Positions 7,741 to 15,666 of a DNA stretch of 34,620 nucleotides are shown piece by piece. The stretch is from JBBIQS01 sp037442205 (GTDB lineage: Bacteria > Myxococcota > Myxococcia > Myxococcales > UBA5297), in assembly GCA_037442205.1 (NCBI GenBank), contig JBBIQS010000085.1:1-34620 (forward strand), in the 5' to 3' direction. The notes beneath the pieces were generated by a model. It worked only from the letters and a program-made list of their open reading frames with translations. It had not been told where the DNA came from and made no database searches. How positions within the stretch are numbered: the first letter of the stretch is position 1; each line of letters begins with the position of its first letter. A program made the translations under genes and the position numbers.

Positions 7741-8183
7741 GAGGGCCGGCCCTCTGCCGCCGGAGCGTCGAGCAGGCGGCGAACCTGGTGGGCCAGATCG
7801 GCGGGGAGGAAGGGCTTCTGCAGGAACTGGAAGTGGGGGCGCTGGAGCTTGGCCTCGTGGGCCGGCTCGACCCCAGCGCCGGAGACCACCAGCACCCGGA
7901 GCCCGGGCGTCCGATCCTGGGCCTGGACTGCGGCCTTCCATCCGCTCAGGCCGGGCATCGTGGCGTCGATGAGCAGCAGAGCGGCGCCGCTCTCGTCGGA
8001 CAGCCGTGCGAGCGCCTCTTCGCCGTTGCGGGCGACGACCGCCTGATATCCGAGACGCTCGAGGATGCGGACCATGACCGAGCGGGCGAAGGGCTCGTCG
8101 TCGGCGACGATGATCCGCTCGCCGCCGCAGGGCAGGGGCGCCGCGGGGCTCGAGGGGACGGCGGTGGGGGCGGGCTTGGCCAT
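7737..8183 (-). CDS. Receiver-domain response regulator
   Basis: This 148-residue protein has a Pro/Ala-rich leader of about 20 residues and one receiver domain. RIIVADDEPFARS carries the acidic pair, LLLIDATMPG the phosphoacceptor Asp, VVSGAG the switch position (Ser for Thr) and QKPFLPADL the conserved Lys. It has no output domain. The stop overlaps the ATG of the NtrC-type gene, so both are made from one transcript; it may compete for or relay phosphate to that activator. The ATG at 8183 has no obvious ribosome site, and the nearby TATAAT at 8282-8277 suggests a leader of roughly 85 nt. Confidence 0.88.
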   Translation of the reverse strand: MAKPAPTAVPSSPAAPLPCGGERIIVADDEPFARSVMVRILERLGYQAVVARNGEEALARLSDESGAALLLIDATMPGLSGWKAAVQAQDRTPGLRVLVVSGAGVEPAHEAKLQRPHFQFLQKPFLPADLAHQVRRLLDAPAAEGRPS

Positions 8184-8623
8184 GGCGTCGGCGAGGCGGA
8201 TGGTGGCGGTGCTGACCCGGCGGAGGAAAATGACTCGGCTGCGTGGAAAGCGCGCGCTCTTGGGCGACGGTGGAAAATTATACGCCGTTTACTGGGAGTC
8301 GAAACCTTCCGGCGCGCCCTTCTGCTCGCTGGACTGGGGTGCAACTAGGCGTTTGGACAGGGCTTTCCGGGATTCGCCCGCCGGGGCGCGCGAAGTCGGG
8401 CGCTGAGTCCCGCCGGCGGTGGAACGGGGGAGCGACCTACCGCCTTGGCGTGAAATGCGCGCGTTCGCAGCCGTGAGTGAGCATGCGGCAAGCCGCTTGA
8501 GCGCCTGGAAGGCAGCCGCGCCGCTGGTGTGCGACTTCGCGCGCCGATCGGCGTTCGCCAGATGCCAGCCTTTGATCGCCCGTTCGTCGAGCGGCATCCA
8601 ACCGCGCCATTCAGGAGGTGCCA
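8184..8623. other. Divergent intergenic region, no gene seen
   Basis: These 440 bases separate the minus-strand receiver operon from the plus-strand barrel-like gene. They hold the TATAAT candidate near 8280 and, at 8623, end with the AGGAGGTG ribosome site of the next gene. Around 8440-8455 there is a CTTGGCGTGAAA segment resembling one at 10847-10858 in another intergenic gap. Open frames here lack protein-like composition. Confidence 0.6.
8277..8304 (-). promoter_or_regulatory. Candidate sigma70-type promoter for the receiver/NtrC-type operon
   Basis: On the minus strand a perfect TATAAT lies at 8282-8277. Sixteen bases upstream is TTTCGA (8304-8299), which matches only three positions of TTGACA. 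It sits about 95 bases before the receiver-gene ATG at 8183, in an AT-rich island of an otherwise GC-rich region. The -10 is convincing; the -35 is weak. Confidence 0.5.
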
Positions 8624-9205
8624 ATGCGCGGTTCTGCGCTGCTGCTGGCCATCATGGTCGCCACCCCGAGTTGGGCGCGGGGCGAAGAGATCGCAACTGC
8701 GAATCCGGCCGTCGATCGCTCGCGGCTCGGGGTGATGGCTTCGTACTTCGGCGAGACCGGCACCCATCCCGGCCTGGCTTTCGGGGTGGACTACGGGCTG
8801 TTGCGAATCGGTGAGCCGCACGAGCTCTTCGCCCGCGGACAGCTCGGCAGCTACCTCCACCCGCGGCTCTACTGGGGCGCCTTCGCCGGCGGCGAGCTGG
8901 GCTGGCGGTCCACCGCGAGCTTCGGGCTGCGCGGCGAGCTCGCGCTGGGCTTCGCCTACCTGCACACCCTGCTGGCGAGCCCGGTCTACGAGGTGGGCAG
9001 CGACGGCCGGGCCAGAGCCAGCACCGATTTCGGCCGGCCCAACGTCATGCCCTCGATCTCATTCGGCGCCGGTTGGGATCTCGGCCGGCGGACCGGGGTG
9101 CCGCTCGCGGTGATGCTGCGGCCGATGGTCTTCTGGCAGCTCCCGGTCAACCACGCCGCGCTGCTGCACGCCGCCGGCCTGCTGAGCTTCACCTACTCCC
9201 TCTAG
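8624..9205 (+). CDS. Small exported beta-barrel-like protein
   Basis: This 193-residue protein begins with a signal peptide (MRGSALLLAIMVATPSWA, cleavage probably after Ala18). The rest alternates Gly/aromatic and hydrophobic residues, for example LYWGAFAGGELGW, FGLRGELALGFAY and ISFGAGWDLG. It ends in LLSFTYSL, a pattern of outer-membrane beta-barrels, though the last residue is Leu and not Phe. It probably resides in the outer membrane; function is unknown. The start is the ATG after AGGAGGTG (8613-8620), a strong ribosome site. It lies 15 bp upstream of a hydrolase lipoprotein gene and is probably co-transcribed with it. Confidence 0.75.
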   Translation: MRGSALLLAIMVATPSWARGEEIATANPAVDRSRLGVMASYFGETGTHPGLAFGVDYGLLRIGEPHELFARGQLGSYLHPRLYWGAFAGGELGWRSTASFGLRGELALGFAYLHTLLASPVYEVGSDGRARASTDFGRPNVMPSISFGAGWDLGRRTGVPLAVMLRPMVFWQLPVNHAALLHAAGLLSFTYSL

Positions 9206-9220
9206 CCTCGGGATCCGACC

Positions 9221-10255
9221 ATGCGCGCCTTCGCACTCTCGCTGGCCGTGGCGCTGCTGAGCGCCTGCGGCCCGTCCTCGAAGCTCGACGACACCTTCTA
9301 CGTCCGCTCGCGCGGCGCCGACATGCCGGTCTGGGTGCGCGGCGATCTCTCGACCTCTAACGTGATGCTGGTGCTGATCTCCGGGGGACCGGGCGGGCCG
9401 GGCATCTTCTTCGCCGACTCCCCGGGGTTCGTGCGCCTCTCCAAGAAGTATGGAGTGGCGTTCTGGGACCAGCGGCTCTCTGGCAGCTCCACCGGCACCG
9501 CCGGCGTCGAGACCCTGACCCTCGACCAGTACGCCGAAGACCTCGACGCAGTGGTGCAGGTCCTCAAGCAGCGCCACGGCGACCCGAAGATCGTGCTCCT
9601 CGGCTGGAGCTGGGGCGGGATGGTGGGGACGGCCTATCTCTCTTCGGCCGCGCGGCAGCAGGGAATTGCCGGTTGGATCGACCTCGACGGAGTTCACAGC
9701 TCCCCGTCCGCCATGTCGCTGGCGCGAGCTTGGGCGATGGCCAGGGCACGCGAGCGGGTGGCGCAAGGCCAGGACGTGGAGAAGTGGAATGCCGAGCTTG
9801 CCTGGTACGACGCCCACTCGCCGCTGAGCATGGCGGACATGGTGCGCCACGGCCAGAACGTCGCGGCGCTGGGCGGCTCGATTCGGCACCCGGAGAAGGA
9901 TCCCGGCATCGGCTCGGCCTGGATGAACTTCAGCGGGCCGTTCAACGGGATGCTGACGATGTCCAACCAGGCGACGGTGCTGGCCGAGGCGATGAAGGAG
10001 GGCTCGGCGATGAACCAGGCGATGCTCACCGACCAGACCGGAGCGTTGCCCAGCTTGACCCTGCCCAGCCTGCTGCTGTGGGGCGAGTACGACGGCCAGG
10101 TGCCGCTGGCGCACGGCCAGGAGGCGTTCCAGAAGCTCGGGACCCCTGCCGATCGCAAGTCGTTGGTGGTGATGCCCGACGCGGCGCACGGCTCGCTCCT
10201 CGACCAGCCGGACGGATTCGCCGCGGCGGTGGAGGGCTTTGCCGACGGGCTATAG
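9221..10255 (+). CDS. Alpha/beta-hydrolase lipoprotein (peptidase S33-like)
   Basis: This is a 344-residue lipoprotein with a lipobox LLSAC at Cys16, so it is anchored to a membrane facing the periplasm or surface. The fold signs are the oxyanion-type loop SGGPGGPG (54-61), WDQRLSGSS (82-90), which resembles prolyl-aminopeptidase-like S33 enzymes, and the nucleophile elbow GWSWGG with Ser130. Asp291 (GEYDGQVP) and His323 (DAAHGS) complete a catalytic triad. The cap region (about 165-265) is Met/Ala-rich and unusual. The substrate cannot be told from sequence: an aminopeptidase, an esterase or a lactonase are all possible. It follows the barrel-like gene by 15 bp. Confidence 0.87.
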   Translation: MRAFALSLAVALLSACGPSSKLDDTFYVRSRGADMPVWVRGDLSTSNVMLVLISGGPGGPGIFFADSPGFVRLSKKYGVAFWDQRLSGSSTGTAGVETLTLDQYAEDLDAVVQVLKQRHGDPKIVLLGWSWGGMVGTAYLSSAARQQGIAGWIDLDGVHSSPSAMSLARAWAMARARERVAQGQDVEKWNAELAWYDAHSPLSMADMVRHGQNVAALGGSIRHPEKDPGIGSAWMNFSGPFNGMLTMSNQATVLAEAMKEGSAMNQAMLTDQTGALPSLTLPSLLLWGEYDGQVPLAHGQEAFQKLGTPADRKSLVVMPDAAHGSLLDQPDGFAAAVEGFADGL

Positions 10256-10352
10256 ATGATGCGGGCCTCTCGCAGGCGACTTCTTGGCCCATTTCTTGGG
10301 GCCGTGGTTGGCCGAAAGAGGCCAGCCCGCAGCCAGAAGTACCGCGGGACGG

Positions 10353-10634
10353 TCAGCCGGCGATCAGCTTGTCGAAGCGTTCCACGGTGACCGCTGGCCG
10401 GGTGCTGAACGAGATCCCGAGCAGCTTGGTCAAGCCGACCCCGACCTGCATCGCCCGCTCGGTGTCCGGCAGCTCGACGATCGACACCAGGTCCACGTCG
10501 CCGAGCAGCGCGTAGGTCGCCTTCACCTCGCCGCCGAACTTCTTCACCAACGCGATCGCCTCCTCGGTGCGCCGGGGGCTGATCGTCTTGGTTGCCTCGG
10601 AGGAATACTTGCCGAACATCAGGAAGGTCGCCAT
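10353..10634 (-). CDS. GYD-domain protein
   Basis: This compact 93-residue soluble protein fits the GYD family: MATFLMFGKYSSEATKTIS opening, EEAIALVKKFGGEVKATYAL middle, and GDVDLVSIVELPDTERAMQV. Members are small alpha/beta ferredoxin-like proteins with no assigned biochemical role, often single-gene units. The ATG is at 10634. The gene is convergent with the hydrolase gene (97-bp gap), where GGCCC/GGGCC arms around 10290-10310 form only a weak hairpin. No partner gene is adjacent on the same strand. Confidence 0.85.
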   Translation of the reverse strand: MATFLMFGKYSSEATKTISPRRTEEAIALVKKFGGEVKATYALLGDVDLVSIVELPDTERAMQVGVGLTKLLGISFSTRPAVTVERFDKLIAG

Positions 10635-10876
10635 GGAGCTTCCGCCTTTGTCATCCGGACAGAGAGCACGTTAGGCATCGCGATTCCCCAGGGCAGGCGA
10701 TTCCCTCTGCGCGGCATGGCGCTGCGACCGTCCAAGGCCGGGGCAAGGGCCTTCCTCTCTTCCCGTGCGGCCGGCGAGCGATATCCGAGTTCGGCAGGCG
10801 CCGCGTGGCTTGGAGACGGGTCCTGGGACGTCGGCCGGCCGAGCGCTTTTGCGTGAAAGGTGGGCTCCGGGGGAGC

Positions 10877-10906
10877 ATGAAGTTCCAGGGGATCGGAGCG
10901 AGGTGA
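10877..10906 (+). other. Nine-codon open frame just before the ABC ATPase gene
   Basis: ATG at 10877 opens a frame encoding MKFQGIGAR that stops with TGA at 10904-10906, four bases before the TTG start of the ATPase. GGGGGAG lies just before it. Its stop sits within the AGGTGA ribosome site of the next gene, so if translated it could couple expression. Coding status is a guess. Confidence 0.2.
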
Positions 10907-10909
10907 CCG

Positions 10910-11656
10910 TTGGGCCAGGTGCTGGAGGTCGAGATTCTCGCCAAGAGCTACGGCGAGCTGCGGGCGGTGGAGGGGCTGAGCTTCTCGGTGGCCGCGGGCG
11001 AGATCCTCGGGCTGGTGGGGCCGAACGGCGCCGGCAAGACCAGCACCCTGCGTTGCCTGGGCGGGATCCTGCCGGCGACCTCGGGCGCGATCCGCATCGC
11101 CGGCCACGACCTCTCCGCCGACCCGGTGCGCGCCAAGTCCGCGCTCGCCTTCCTGCCCGATGAGCCGCGGCTCTTCGACTACCTCACCGTCCGCGAACAC
11201 CTGAACCTGGTCGCCCGGCTCTATGGAGTTGAGGACTGGGAGCGCAAAGCCGACGCGTTGCTCGAGGAGATGGAGCTCGCCGACCGCAAGGATGCGCTCC
11301 CCTCCGAGCTGTCGCGCGGGATGAAGCAGAAGGTGGCCATCGCCAGCGGGCTGCTCCACGACCCCAAGCTGATCCTGCTCGACGAGCCGCTGACCGGTCT
11401 CGACCCGCTCGGAATCCGGCGGATGAAGGCCTCGCTGCGCCAGCGCGCCGCCGCCGGGGCGGCGATCGTCCTCTCCTCGCATCTGTTGCCGCTGGTCGAG
11501 GAGCTCTGTCAGCGCGTGTTGGTGATCGCCAAGGGCCAGGCGCGGGCGCTGGGGACGCTGGCGGAGATCCGGGTGCTGAGCCAGCGGGCCGAGGGCGCTT
11601 CGCTCGAGGAGCTTTTCCTGGAGATCACCTCCGAAGCGCGCGGGAGCGCGGCGTGA
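10910..11656 (+). CDS. ABC transporter ATP-binding protein
   Basis: This 248-residue ATPase should drive the membrane protein encoded next. Walker A is GPNGAGKT (37-44), the signature motif is a degenerate ELSRGMKQK (133-141), Walker B is LILLDEP (154-160), D-loop LTGLDP follows, and the switch is His191 (LSSHLL). The Q-loop position reads FLPDEPRLFDYL, with Asp in place of the usual Gln. That PDEP form is familiar from ABC-2-type exporter ATPases, which also tend to have degenerate signatures. The TTG start at 10910 is chosen because GAGCGAGGTGA lies just before it; GTG at 10919 is an alternative. The stop overlaps the permease start in a GTGA. Confidence 0.93.
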   Translation: MGQVLEVEILAKSYGELRAVEGLSFSVAAGEILGLVGPNGAGKTSTLRCLGGILPATSGAIRIAGHDLSADPVRAKSALAFLPDEPRLFDYLTVREHLNLVARLYGVEDWERKADALLEEMELADRKDALPSELSRGMKQKVAIASGLLHDPKLILLDEPLTGLDPLGIRRMKASLRQRAAAGAAIVLSSHLLPLVEELCQRVLVIAKGQARALGTLAEIRVLSQRAEGASLEELFLEITSEARGSAA

Positions 11657-13365
11657 ACCTGCTGCGGGCGGGCGCGTTCATCCTGCTGGCCTCGGCCAGG
11701 AACCGGCTGCTGCGCCAGCTGCGGCGGCTGCGGCAGCCGCGCTACCTGGTCGCCACCGTGCTGGGCGTCCTCTACTTCTGGGCGGTGGTGCTGCGCTGGC
11801 TGGTGACTGGCTTCGAGAGCTTCCGGGTGTCTGAGGCGGCGAGGCCGGTGGCGGTGCTGGCGATGGTGGCGATCTCGCTGCTGACCCTGGGGAGCAGCTG
11901 GCTCTTCGGCGGCGATCCCGGGGCGCTCGAGTTCTCCGAGGCCGAGGTCCAGTTCCTCTTCACCGCTCCGGCGCGTCGCCGGTGGCTGCTGCACTACAAG
12001 CTGGTGCGGAGCGGCGTGCTCACGCTCTTCGGCGCCGCGGCGACCACGTTCTTTGTCGGCCGTCGCATCACCGCGCACCCGATCATCTTCGCGTTCGGGA
12101 CCTGGATCGGCTACGCCACCATGGCATTCCACGGCGCCGGGGCGTCGTTGGCCCGGGCGAGCCTGGCCGAGCAGGGGCTGCGCGGCGCGCGTCGGCAGCT
12201 CGCCTCGTTCGTGGTGCTGGCCGGATTCGCGGTGGCGATCTTCTGGCTCGTGCGATCGATGGACGCGCCGCCGGATCTCGACCTGACGGCCTCGCTGTCG
12301 GTCTACGGCCCGTGGGCGCAGAGAGTTCTCGACACGCCGCCACTCGACTGGATCCTGTGGCCGGTGCTGGCGCCGATCCGAATGGCGATGGCGCAGTCTG
12401 CCGCGGAGATGCTCCCGCTGCTGCCCGGCGCTCTGCTGGTGCTGGTCGCTCATTACCTGTGGGTGCTGACCAGCAAGGTGCGGTTCGAGGAGGCGTCGAT
12501 CGAGCTGGCGGCGCAGAACGCGCAGTGGGTGAAGAACTGGCACAAGGGGCGGACCTCTCCACTGCGGCGGTCGCGGCCGCTGTTCCGGCTGGCGGCGAGC
12601 GGGCGAGGCGAGGTGGCGCTGCTGTGGAAGAACCTGCTCGCCGCCTCGCGCGGGATCTCGGTGCGCGCCTGGCTGCTGTTGCTCGGCGGGGCGGCGGCGA
12701 TCGCCCTCGAGCTGGAGTTGCTCGACCCGGACGCGGCCAGATTCCCGGTGGTCACGGCGGTGTGCGCCGCTGGGACTCTCTATTTGGCGCTGCTCGGGCC
12801 GCAGGTGCTGCGGATCGACCTGCGGCAGGACCTGGCGCACGTCGAGGTGCTGAGGGCCTGGCCGCTGAGCGGGGCGCAGATCGTGCGCGGCGAGCTGCTG
12901 GCCCCATGGCTGCTGCTGACCGCGGGGCAGTGGCTGCTCTTGGCGCTGGGGACGGCGCTCTCCTCGGGGCACGCCATCCTGCACACCAGCATGTCGGAGC
13001 GGTTCGCCTGCGCCCTGGCGCTGGGGTTCCTGCTGCCGGCGATCACCGCGGGGAGCCTGGTGATCCAGAACCTGGCGGCGCTGCTCTTCCCGGCCTGGAT
13101 CTCCGCGGAGCGGCGGTCGACGCGGGGAGTGGAGGCGGTGGGGCAGCGGCTATTGATTCTCTTTGGCAATCTGCTGCTGCTGGTGATCGGGTTGTTGCCG
13201 GCGACGCTGGTGTTCAGCGGGGTGTCGGTGGCCCTGGCGACAGTGCTGAAGGTCTGGGCGCTGCCGGTGGCGTCGGCGGCCGGGGCCGCGGTGCTGCTGT
13301 GGGAGGCGTCGTTGGTGGTGCGGAAGGCAGGGCCGGCCTTCGAGAGGCTGGAAGTGGGGCGCTGA
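11653..13365 (+). CDS. Multi-spanning ABC exporter permease
   Basis: This 570-residue integral membrane protein is presumably the permease partner of the preceding ATPase. Hydrophobic segments appear near residues 35-55, 70-90, 135-150, 178-195, 232-275, 340-360, 370-388, 415-435, 450-480, 505-530 and 535-553. The N-terminus is strongly basic (ARNRLLRQLRRLRQPRYL). The layout resembles families annotated as putative ABC exporters, related to ABC-2 permeases, although I cannot confirm the family from motifs. The GTG start overlaps the ATPase stop by GTGA, so the pair is coupled. The substrate is unknown. Its stop codon lies within the first copy of a 79-bp repeat. Confidence 0.82.
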   Translation: MNLLRAGAFILLASARNRLLRQLRRLRQPRYLVATVLGVLYFWAVVLRWLVTGFESFRVSEAARPVAVLAMVAISLLTLGSSWLFGGDPGALEFSEAEVQFLFTAPARRRWLLHYKLVRSGVLTLFGAAATTFFVGRRITAHPIIFAFGTWIGYATMAFHGAGASLARASLAEQGLRGARRQLASFVVLAGFAVAIFWLVRSMDAPPDLDLTASLSVYGPWAQRVLDTPPLDWILWPVLAPIRMAMAQSAAEMLPLLPGALLVLVAHYLWVLTSKVRFEEASIELAAQNAQWVKNWHKGRTSPLRRSRPLFRLAASGRGEVALLWKNLLAASRGISVRAWLLLLGGAAAIALELELLDPDAARFPVVTAVCAAGTLYLALLGPQVLRIDLRQDLAHVEVLRAWPLSGAQIVRGELLAPWLLLTAGQWLLLALGTALSSGHAILHTSMSERFACALALGFLLPAITAGSLVIQNLAALLFPAWISAERRSTRGVEAVGQRLLILFGNLLLLVIGLLPATLVFSGVSVALATVLKVWALPVASAAGAAVLLWEASLVVRKAGPAFERLEVGR

Positions 13366-13440
13366 ACCGTGACCGGAGGTCCCGTGGGGGACCGCAGGGA
13401 GCGGACGGCGCGATCCAGAAACGTCCACCACGGTGTCGGT
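13362..13440 (+). repeat. Stop-codon-anchored interspersed repeat, copy 1
   Basis: Starting one base before the permease stop, this stretch matches 15557-15634 at all but about eight substitutions and one base of indel over 79 positions. It contains a hairpin, GGTCCC-GTGG-GGGACC, and a smaller CACC/GGTG palindrome toward its end. It resembles a REP-like element placed at gene ends. Confidence 0.75.
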
Positions 13441-13794
13441 AATGCCTCCGCGCGGGAAGAGACCGCAGGCCCAGGCGAGGGCGCAGAAACTGCCTGGGGC
13501 GTGCGAGCGCTCCTCGAACAACACCCGCGAGCGTGAGCTGCTCCCGGAGCAGCTCCTCGGCGACGTTTTCGACTGCCTGCCCAGCCAGCCCCTCAGCGAA
13601 ATCGCCTGAGCCTCTTCCTTTTGTGATCGAGCGCACGCCCTCGCGTCCGACCCCGACATCCTTGTCGCGCCGCTGCCCCCGGAACGGAGCGCGCACCGGA
13701 CTGACTTCCCGAAAACGCCGGCCGCGGCGACCAAAGAGTCATGGCTCGGCAATTGAAATGGATGCGGCCAAACCGACGCACGTTGAGGTGAACA
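13366..13794. other. Intergenic region with repeat copy, no gene seen
   Basis: The first 75 bases belong to the repeat. The rest, up to the GAGGTGA ribosome site at about 13785, shows no convincing gene. A minus-strand open frame (about 13500-13696) contains the stretch ENVAEELLREQLTLAGVV, which is mildly protein-like, but it has no ribosome site and I did not call it. Confidence 0.5.
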
Positions 13795-14826
13795 ATGAAT
13801 CGCCCCGCTTCCCGCATCGTCTCCCTCCTGCTCGCCGCGCTTCTCGCGCCGGTCTCTGCACACGCGGCCTTCGGCAAGCGCGACTCCAACGAGGCTCGCT
13901 CGTCGGGTACCCACCAGGCGGTTCCCGCCAGCGCGCCGCGTTCGACCCCGACCGCGTCGTCGGGCTCCTTTGGCCGCCGCTCCAGCCCGGCCCCGACCTC
14001 CACCCCAGTCGTCAGCTATGCGGCCGCCGCGCCGCGGCCCGCGCGGGTCGTCGAGCCGGTCACGGTGACTCCGCCTCCGGTCTTCGCCGAGCCGGCGGTC
14101 GTCTACATCGGCGCGCCTCCTGTCCCGCCGGTGGTCGTGGTGGAGCCGGCGCCGATCGTGCCTGTTGCGCCCGTCGTGGTCGCCTCGCCTCCGCCGGTGG
14201 TCGTGGTCGAGCCGGCGCCGGTCGCGCCGGTCGTGGTCGCCCCGGCTCGGCCGGTGGTCGTCGAGCAGGCTCCGCCTCCGGTCCACTACGTTGTCGCCGC
14301 GCCCGAGCCCACGGGAGTGCCCCACGTGCTAGTGGGCCTCGACGGGCAGGGCTTCGTCGGCGGCGGCAGCTTCGGCTTCCATTTGCTGGCCGAGGGCGAA
14401 AAGCTCGGCTTCCAGGTCAACGGCGCGAGCGTGCTCACCTCGCTGCCCGACTCGGGCGAGGTGGACCAGATCCGCGTCTTCGACATCCACTTGACCTACG
14501 CCGCGCTGGCCTCGGAGCGGGCGCGGCTGCGCATCGAGATCGGCCTGAGCGGCGCCTCGGCGGTGGATCTGGCGGTGGTGGGGCCCGACTTCGGCGTCTC
14601 CGGGGCGCTGAACCTCGACGGACCGCTGGGCCTGCAGGCCTCGATCGCCTCCACGCCCTTCCCCTACCGGCGCGTGGACGCCACGGCGCTGGTGACCCTG
14701 ACCTTCAGGCCCTTCGAGGTCCACGGCGGCTGGAAGTACCTGCTGCTCGACGACGCCGGGCTGATCGGCGACCGGCACGTCAGCACCTTCAACGGCCCAT
14801 ACGTCGGTTGCGGATTCGCGTTCTGA
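13795..14826 (+). CDS. Exported protein with Pro/Val-rich linker and barrel-like C-terminal domain
   Basis: This 343-residue protein has a signal peptide (MNRPASRIVSLLLAALLAPVSAHA, cleavage about 24), then a Ser/Pro/Ala stretch (25-80). A linker of repeated Pro and Val runs (85-170) follows, with units like PVVVVEPAP. From about 176 a globular domain begins (VLVGLDGQGFVGGGSFGFHL) that alternates strands of hydrophobic and polar residues and ends in PYVGCGFAF, a terminal Phe typical of outer-membrane barrels. At about 165 residues, the domain could form a small 8-stranded barrel in the outer membrane with the linker in the periplasm. Function is unknown. ATG follows GAGGTGA by about 4 nt. Confidence 0.75.
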   Translation: MNRPASRIVSLLLAALLAPVSAHAAFGKRDSNEARSSGTHQAVPASAPRSTPTASSGSFGRRSSPAPTSTPVVSYAAAAPRPARVVEPVTVTPPPVFAEPAVVYIGAPPVPPVVVVEPAPIVPVAPVVVASPPPVVVVEPAPVAPVVVAPARPVVVEQAPPPVHYVVAAPEPTGVPHVLVGLDGQGFVGGGSFGFHLLAEGEKLGFQVNGASVLTSLPDSGEVDQIRVFDIHLTYAALASERARLRIEIGLSGASAVDLAVVGPDFGVSGALNLDGPLGLQASIASTPFPYRRVDATALVTLTFRPFEVHGGWKYLLLDDAGLIGDRHVSTFNGPYVGCGFAF

Positions 14827-14870
14827 GCCGAGCGCCAAGGCAGAGGAGGCATCGCGCCACAGGCGGTCGG

Positions 14871-14898
14871 CCGCTGGGCCGCCGGGCAAGTCCAGCGG
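14871..14898. terminator. Hairpin between barrel-like and TPR genes
   Basis: CCGCTGG (14871-14877) pairs perfectly with CCAGCGG (14892-14898) across a 14-nt loop, 45 bases after the preceding stop. There is no T-tract. It may end or attenuate transcription before the TPR gene. Confidence 0.35.
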
Positions 14899-14927
14899 TC
14901 CGCGAGCGCGCCTGTTATTCTTCGGCC

Positions 14928-15560
14928 GTGGAATGGTTTTCTCGCAAGCCCAAGACGCGCTCTGAGATCGTGGCCGAAGCCGACCGCGCTCGTTCCCGCG
15001 GCCGAGTGAAGAAGGCGATCGCCGGTTACCGCAAGGCGCTCGAGACCGACCCCAGCGATCCCTCGGTGAACCTGAAGCTGGCGCCGCTGCTGGCCAAGAT
15101 CGGCGATGCCGAGGGCGGCGTGCGCTGCTTCCAGGTCGCGGCCAAGAAGCACCTCGACGCCGGGTTCACCGACCGCGCCGCCGCGGTGAACCTGACCGCG
15201 ACCACCGTCTTCCCATTGGACGAGAGCTTCTGCCTCGAGGTGGCGCGGCTGAACTTGCTGCGCGGGCGCAAGCAGGACTCGGTGCAGGTGCTGCTCAACG
15301 GCGGCCGGCTTCAGGCGAAGGCGAAGCGGCTGGACGTCGCCGTCCAGCTCCTGACCCGGGGAATGGAGATCGAGCCCTGGCACCTGGAGACCGGACTGGC
15401 GCTGGCGCCGGTGATGGTGCGCAGCGGCCGCGGCGAGGGAGCGCGGAAGCTGATCGACGGGTTGCTGCAGCGGCATCCCGGGCCGGTGCGTCGAATCCGC
15501 TGGCTGGCCTTCAAGCTGTGGCCCGGCATCGGCACCTTCTGGCGGTGGCTGAGGGCCTGA
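14928..15560 (+). CDS. TPR-repeat protein
   Basis: This 210-residue helical protein begins with a basic segment (WFSRKPKTRSEIVAEADRA) and carries about four tetratricopeptide-like helix pairs. The clearest are GRVKKAIAGYRKALETDPSD (about residues 25-44), GDAEGGVRCFQVAAKKHLDA (about 60-80), GRKQDSVQVLLNGG and KRLDVAVQLLTRGMEIEP. It ends with a Trp-rich basic tail (RWLAFKLWPGIGTFWRWLRA) that might touch membrane. It probably mediates protein contacts. The GTG at 14928 is the first start after a TGTTATTCT stretch; no ribosome site is evident, so a leaderless transcript is possible. Its stop lies inside the second copy of the 79-bp repeat. Confidence 0.8.
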   Translation: MEWFSRKPKTRSEIVAEADRARSRGRVKKAIAGYRKALETDPSDPSVNLKLAPLLAKIGDAEGGVRCFQVAAKKHLDAGFTDRAAAVNLTATTVFPLDESFCLEVARLNLLRGRKQDSVQVLLNGGRLQAKAKRLDVAVQLLTRGMEIEPWHLETGLALAPVMVRSGRGEGARKLIDGLLQRHPGPVRRIRWLAFKLWPGIGTFWRWLRA

Positions 15561-15634
15561 ACCGTGACCGGAGGTCCCTTGGGGACCGCAGGGCGCGGCC
15601 GGCGCGATGCAGAAAGCTCCACCCCGGTGGCGGT
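15557..15634 (+). repeat. Stop-codon-anchored interspersed repeat, copy 2
   Basis: It begins one base before the TPR-gene stop, exactly as copy 1 sits on the permease stop. The hairpin is kept (GGTCCC-TTG-GGGACC) even though the loop differs, and the trailing CACC/GGTG palindrome is kept too. Confidence 0.75.
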
Positions 15635-15666
15635 GCAGCGGAGAGCAGGAGCCGCGGAAGCAGAGC

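Noticed and set aside
10290..10310. Hairpin between the hydrolase and GYD genes
   Set aside because: The GGCCC/GGGCC stem is only 5 bp with no T-tract, too weak to call as a terminator.
13500..13696. Minus-strand open frame with a mildly protein-like stretch
   Set aside because: No ribosome site, no family match that I recognise, and it runs into the repeat and the permease gene end.
13150..14325. Minus-strand frame rich in Asp, Arg and His opposite the Pro/Val-rich exported protein
   Set aside because: The repetitive product is the reverse reading of the Pro/Val-rich linker; the plus-strand gene has a signal peptide and ribosome site.
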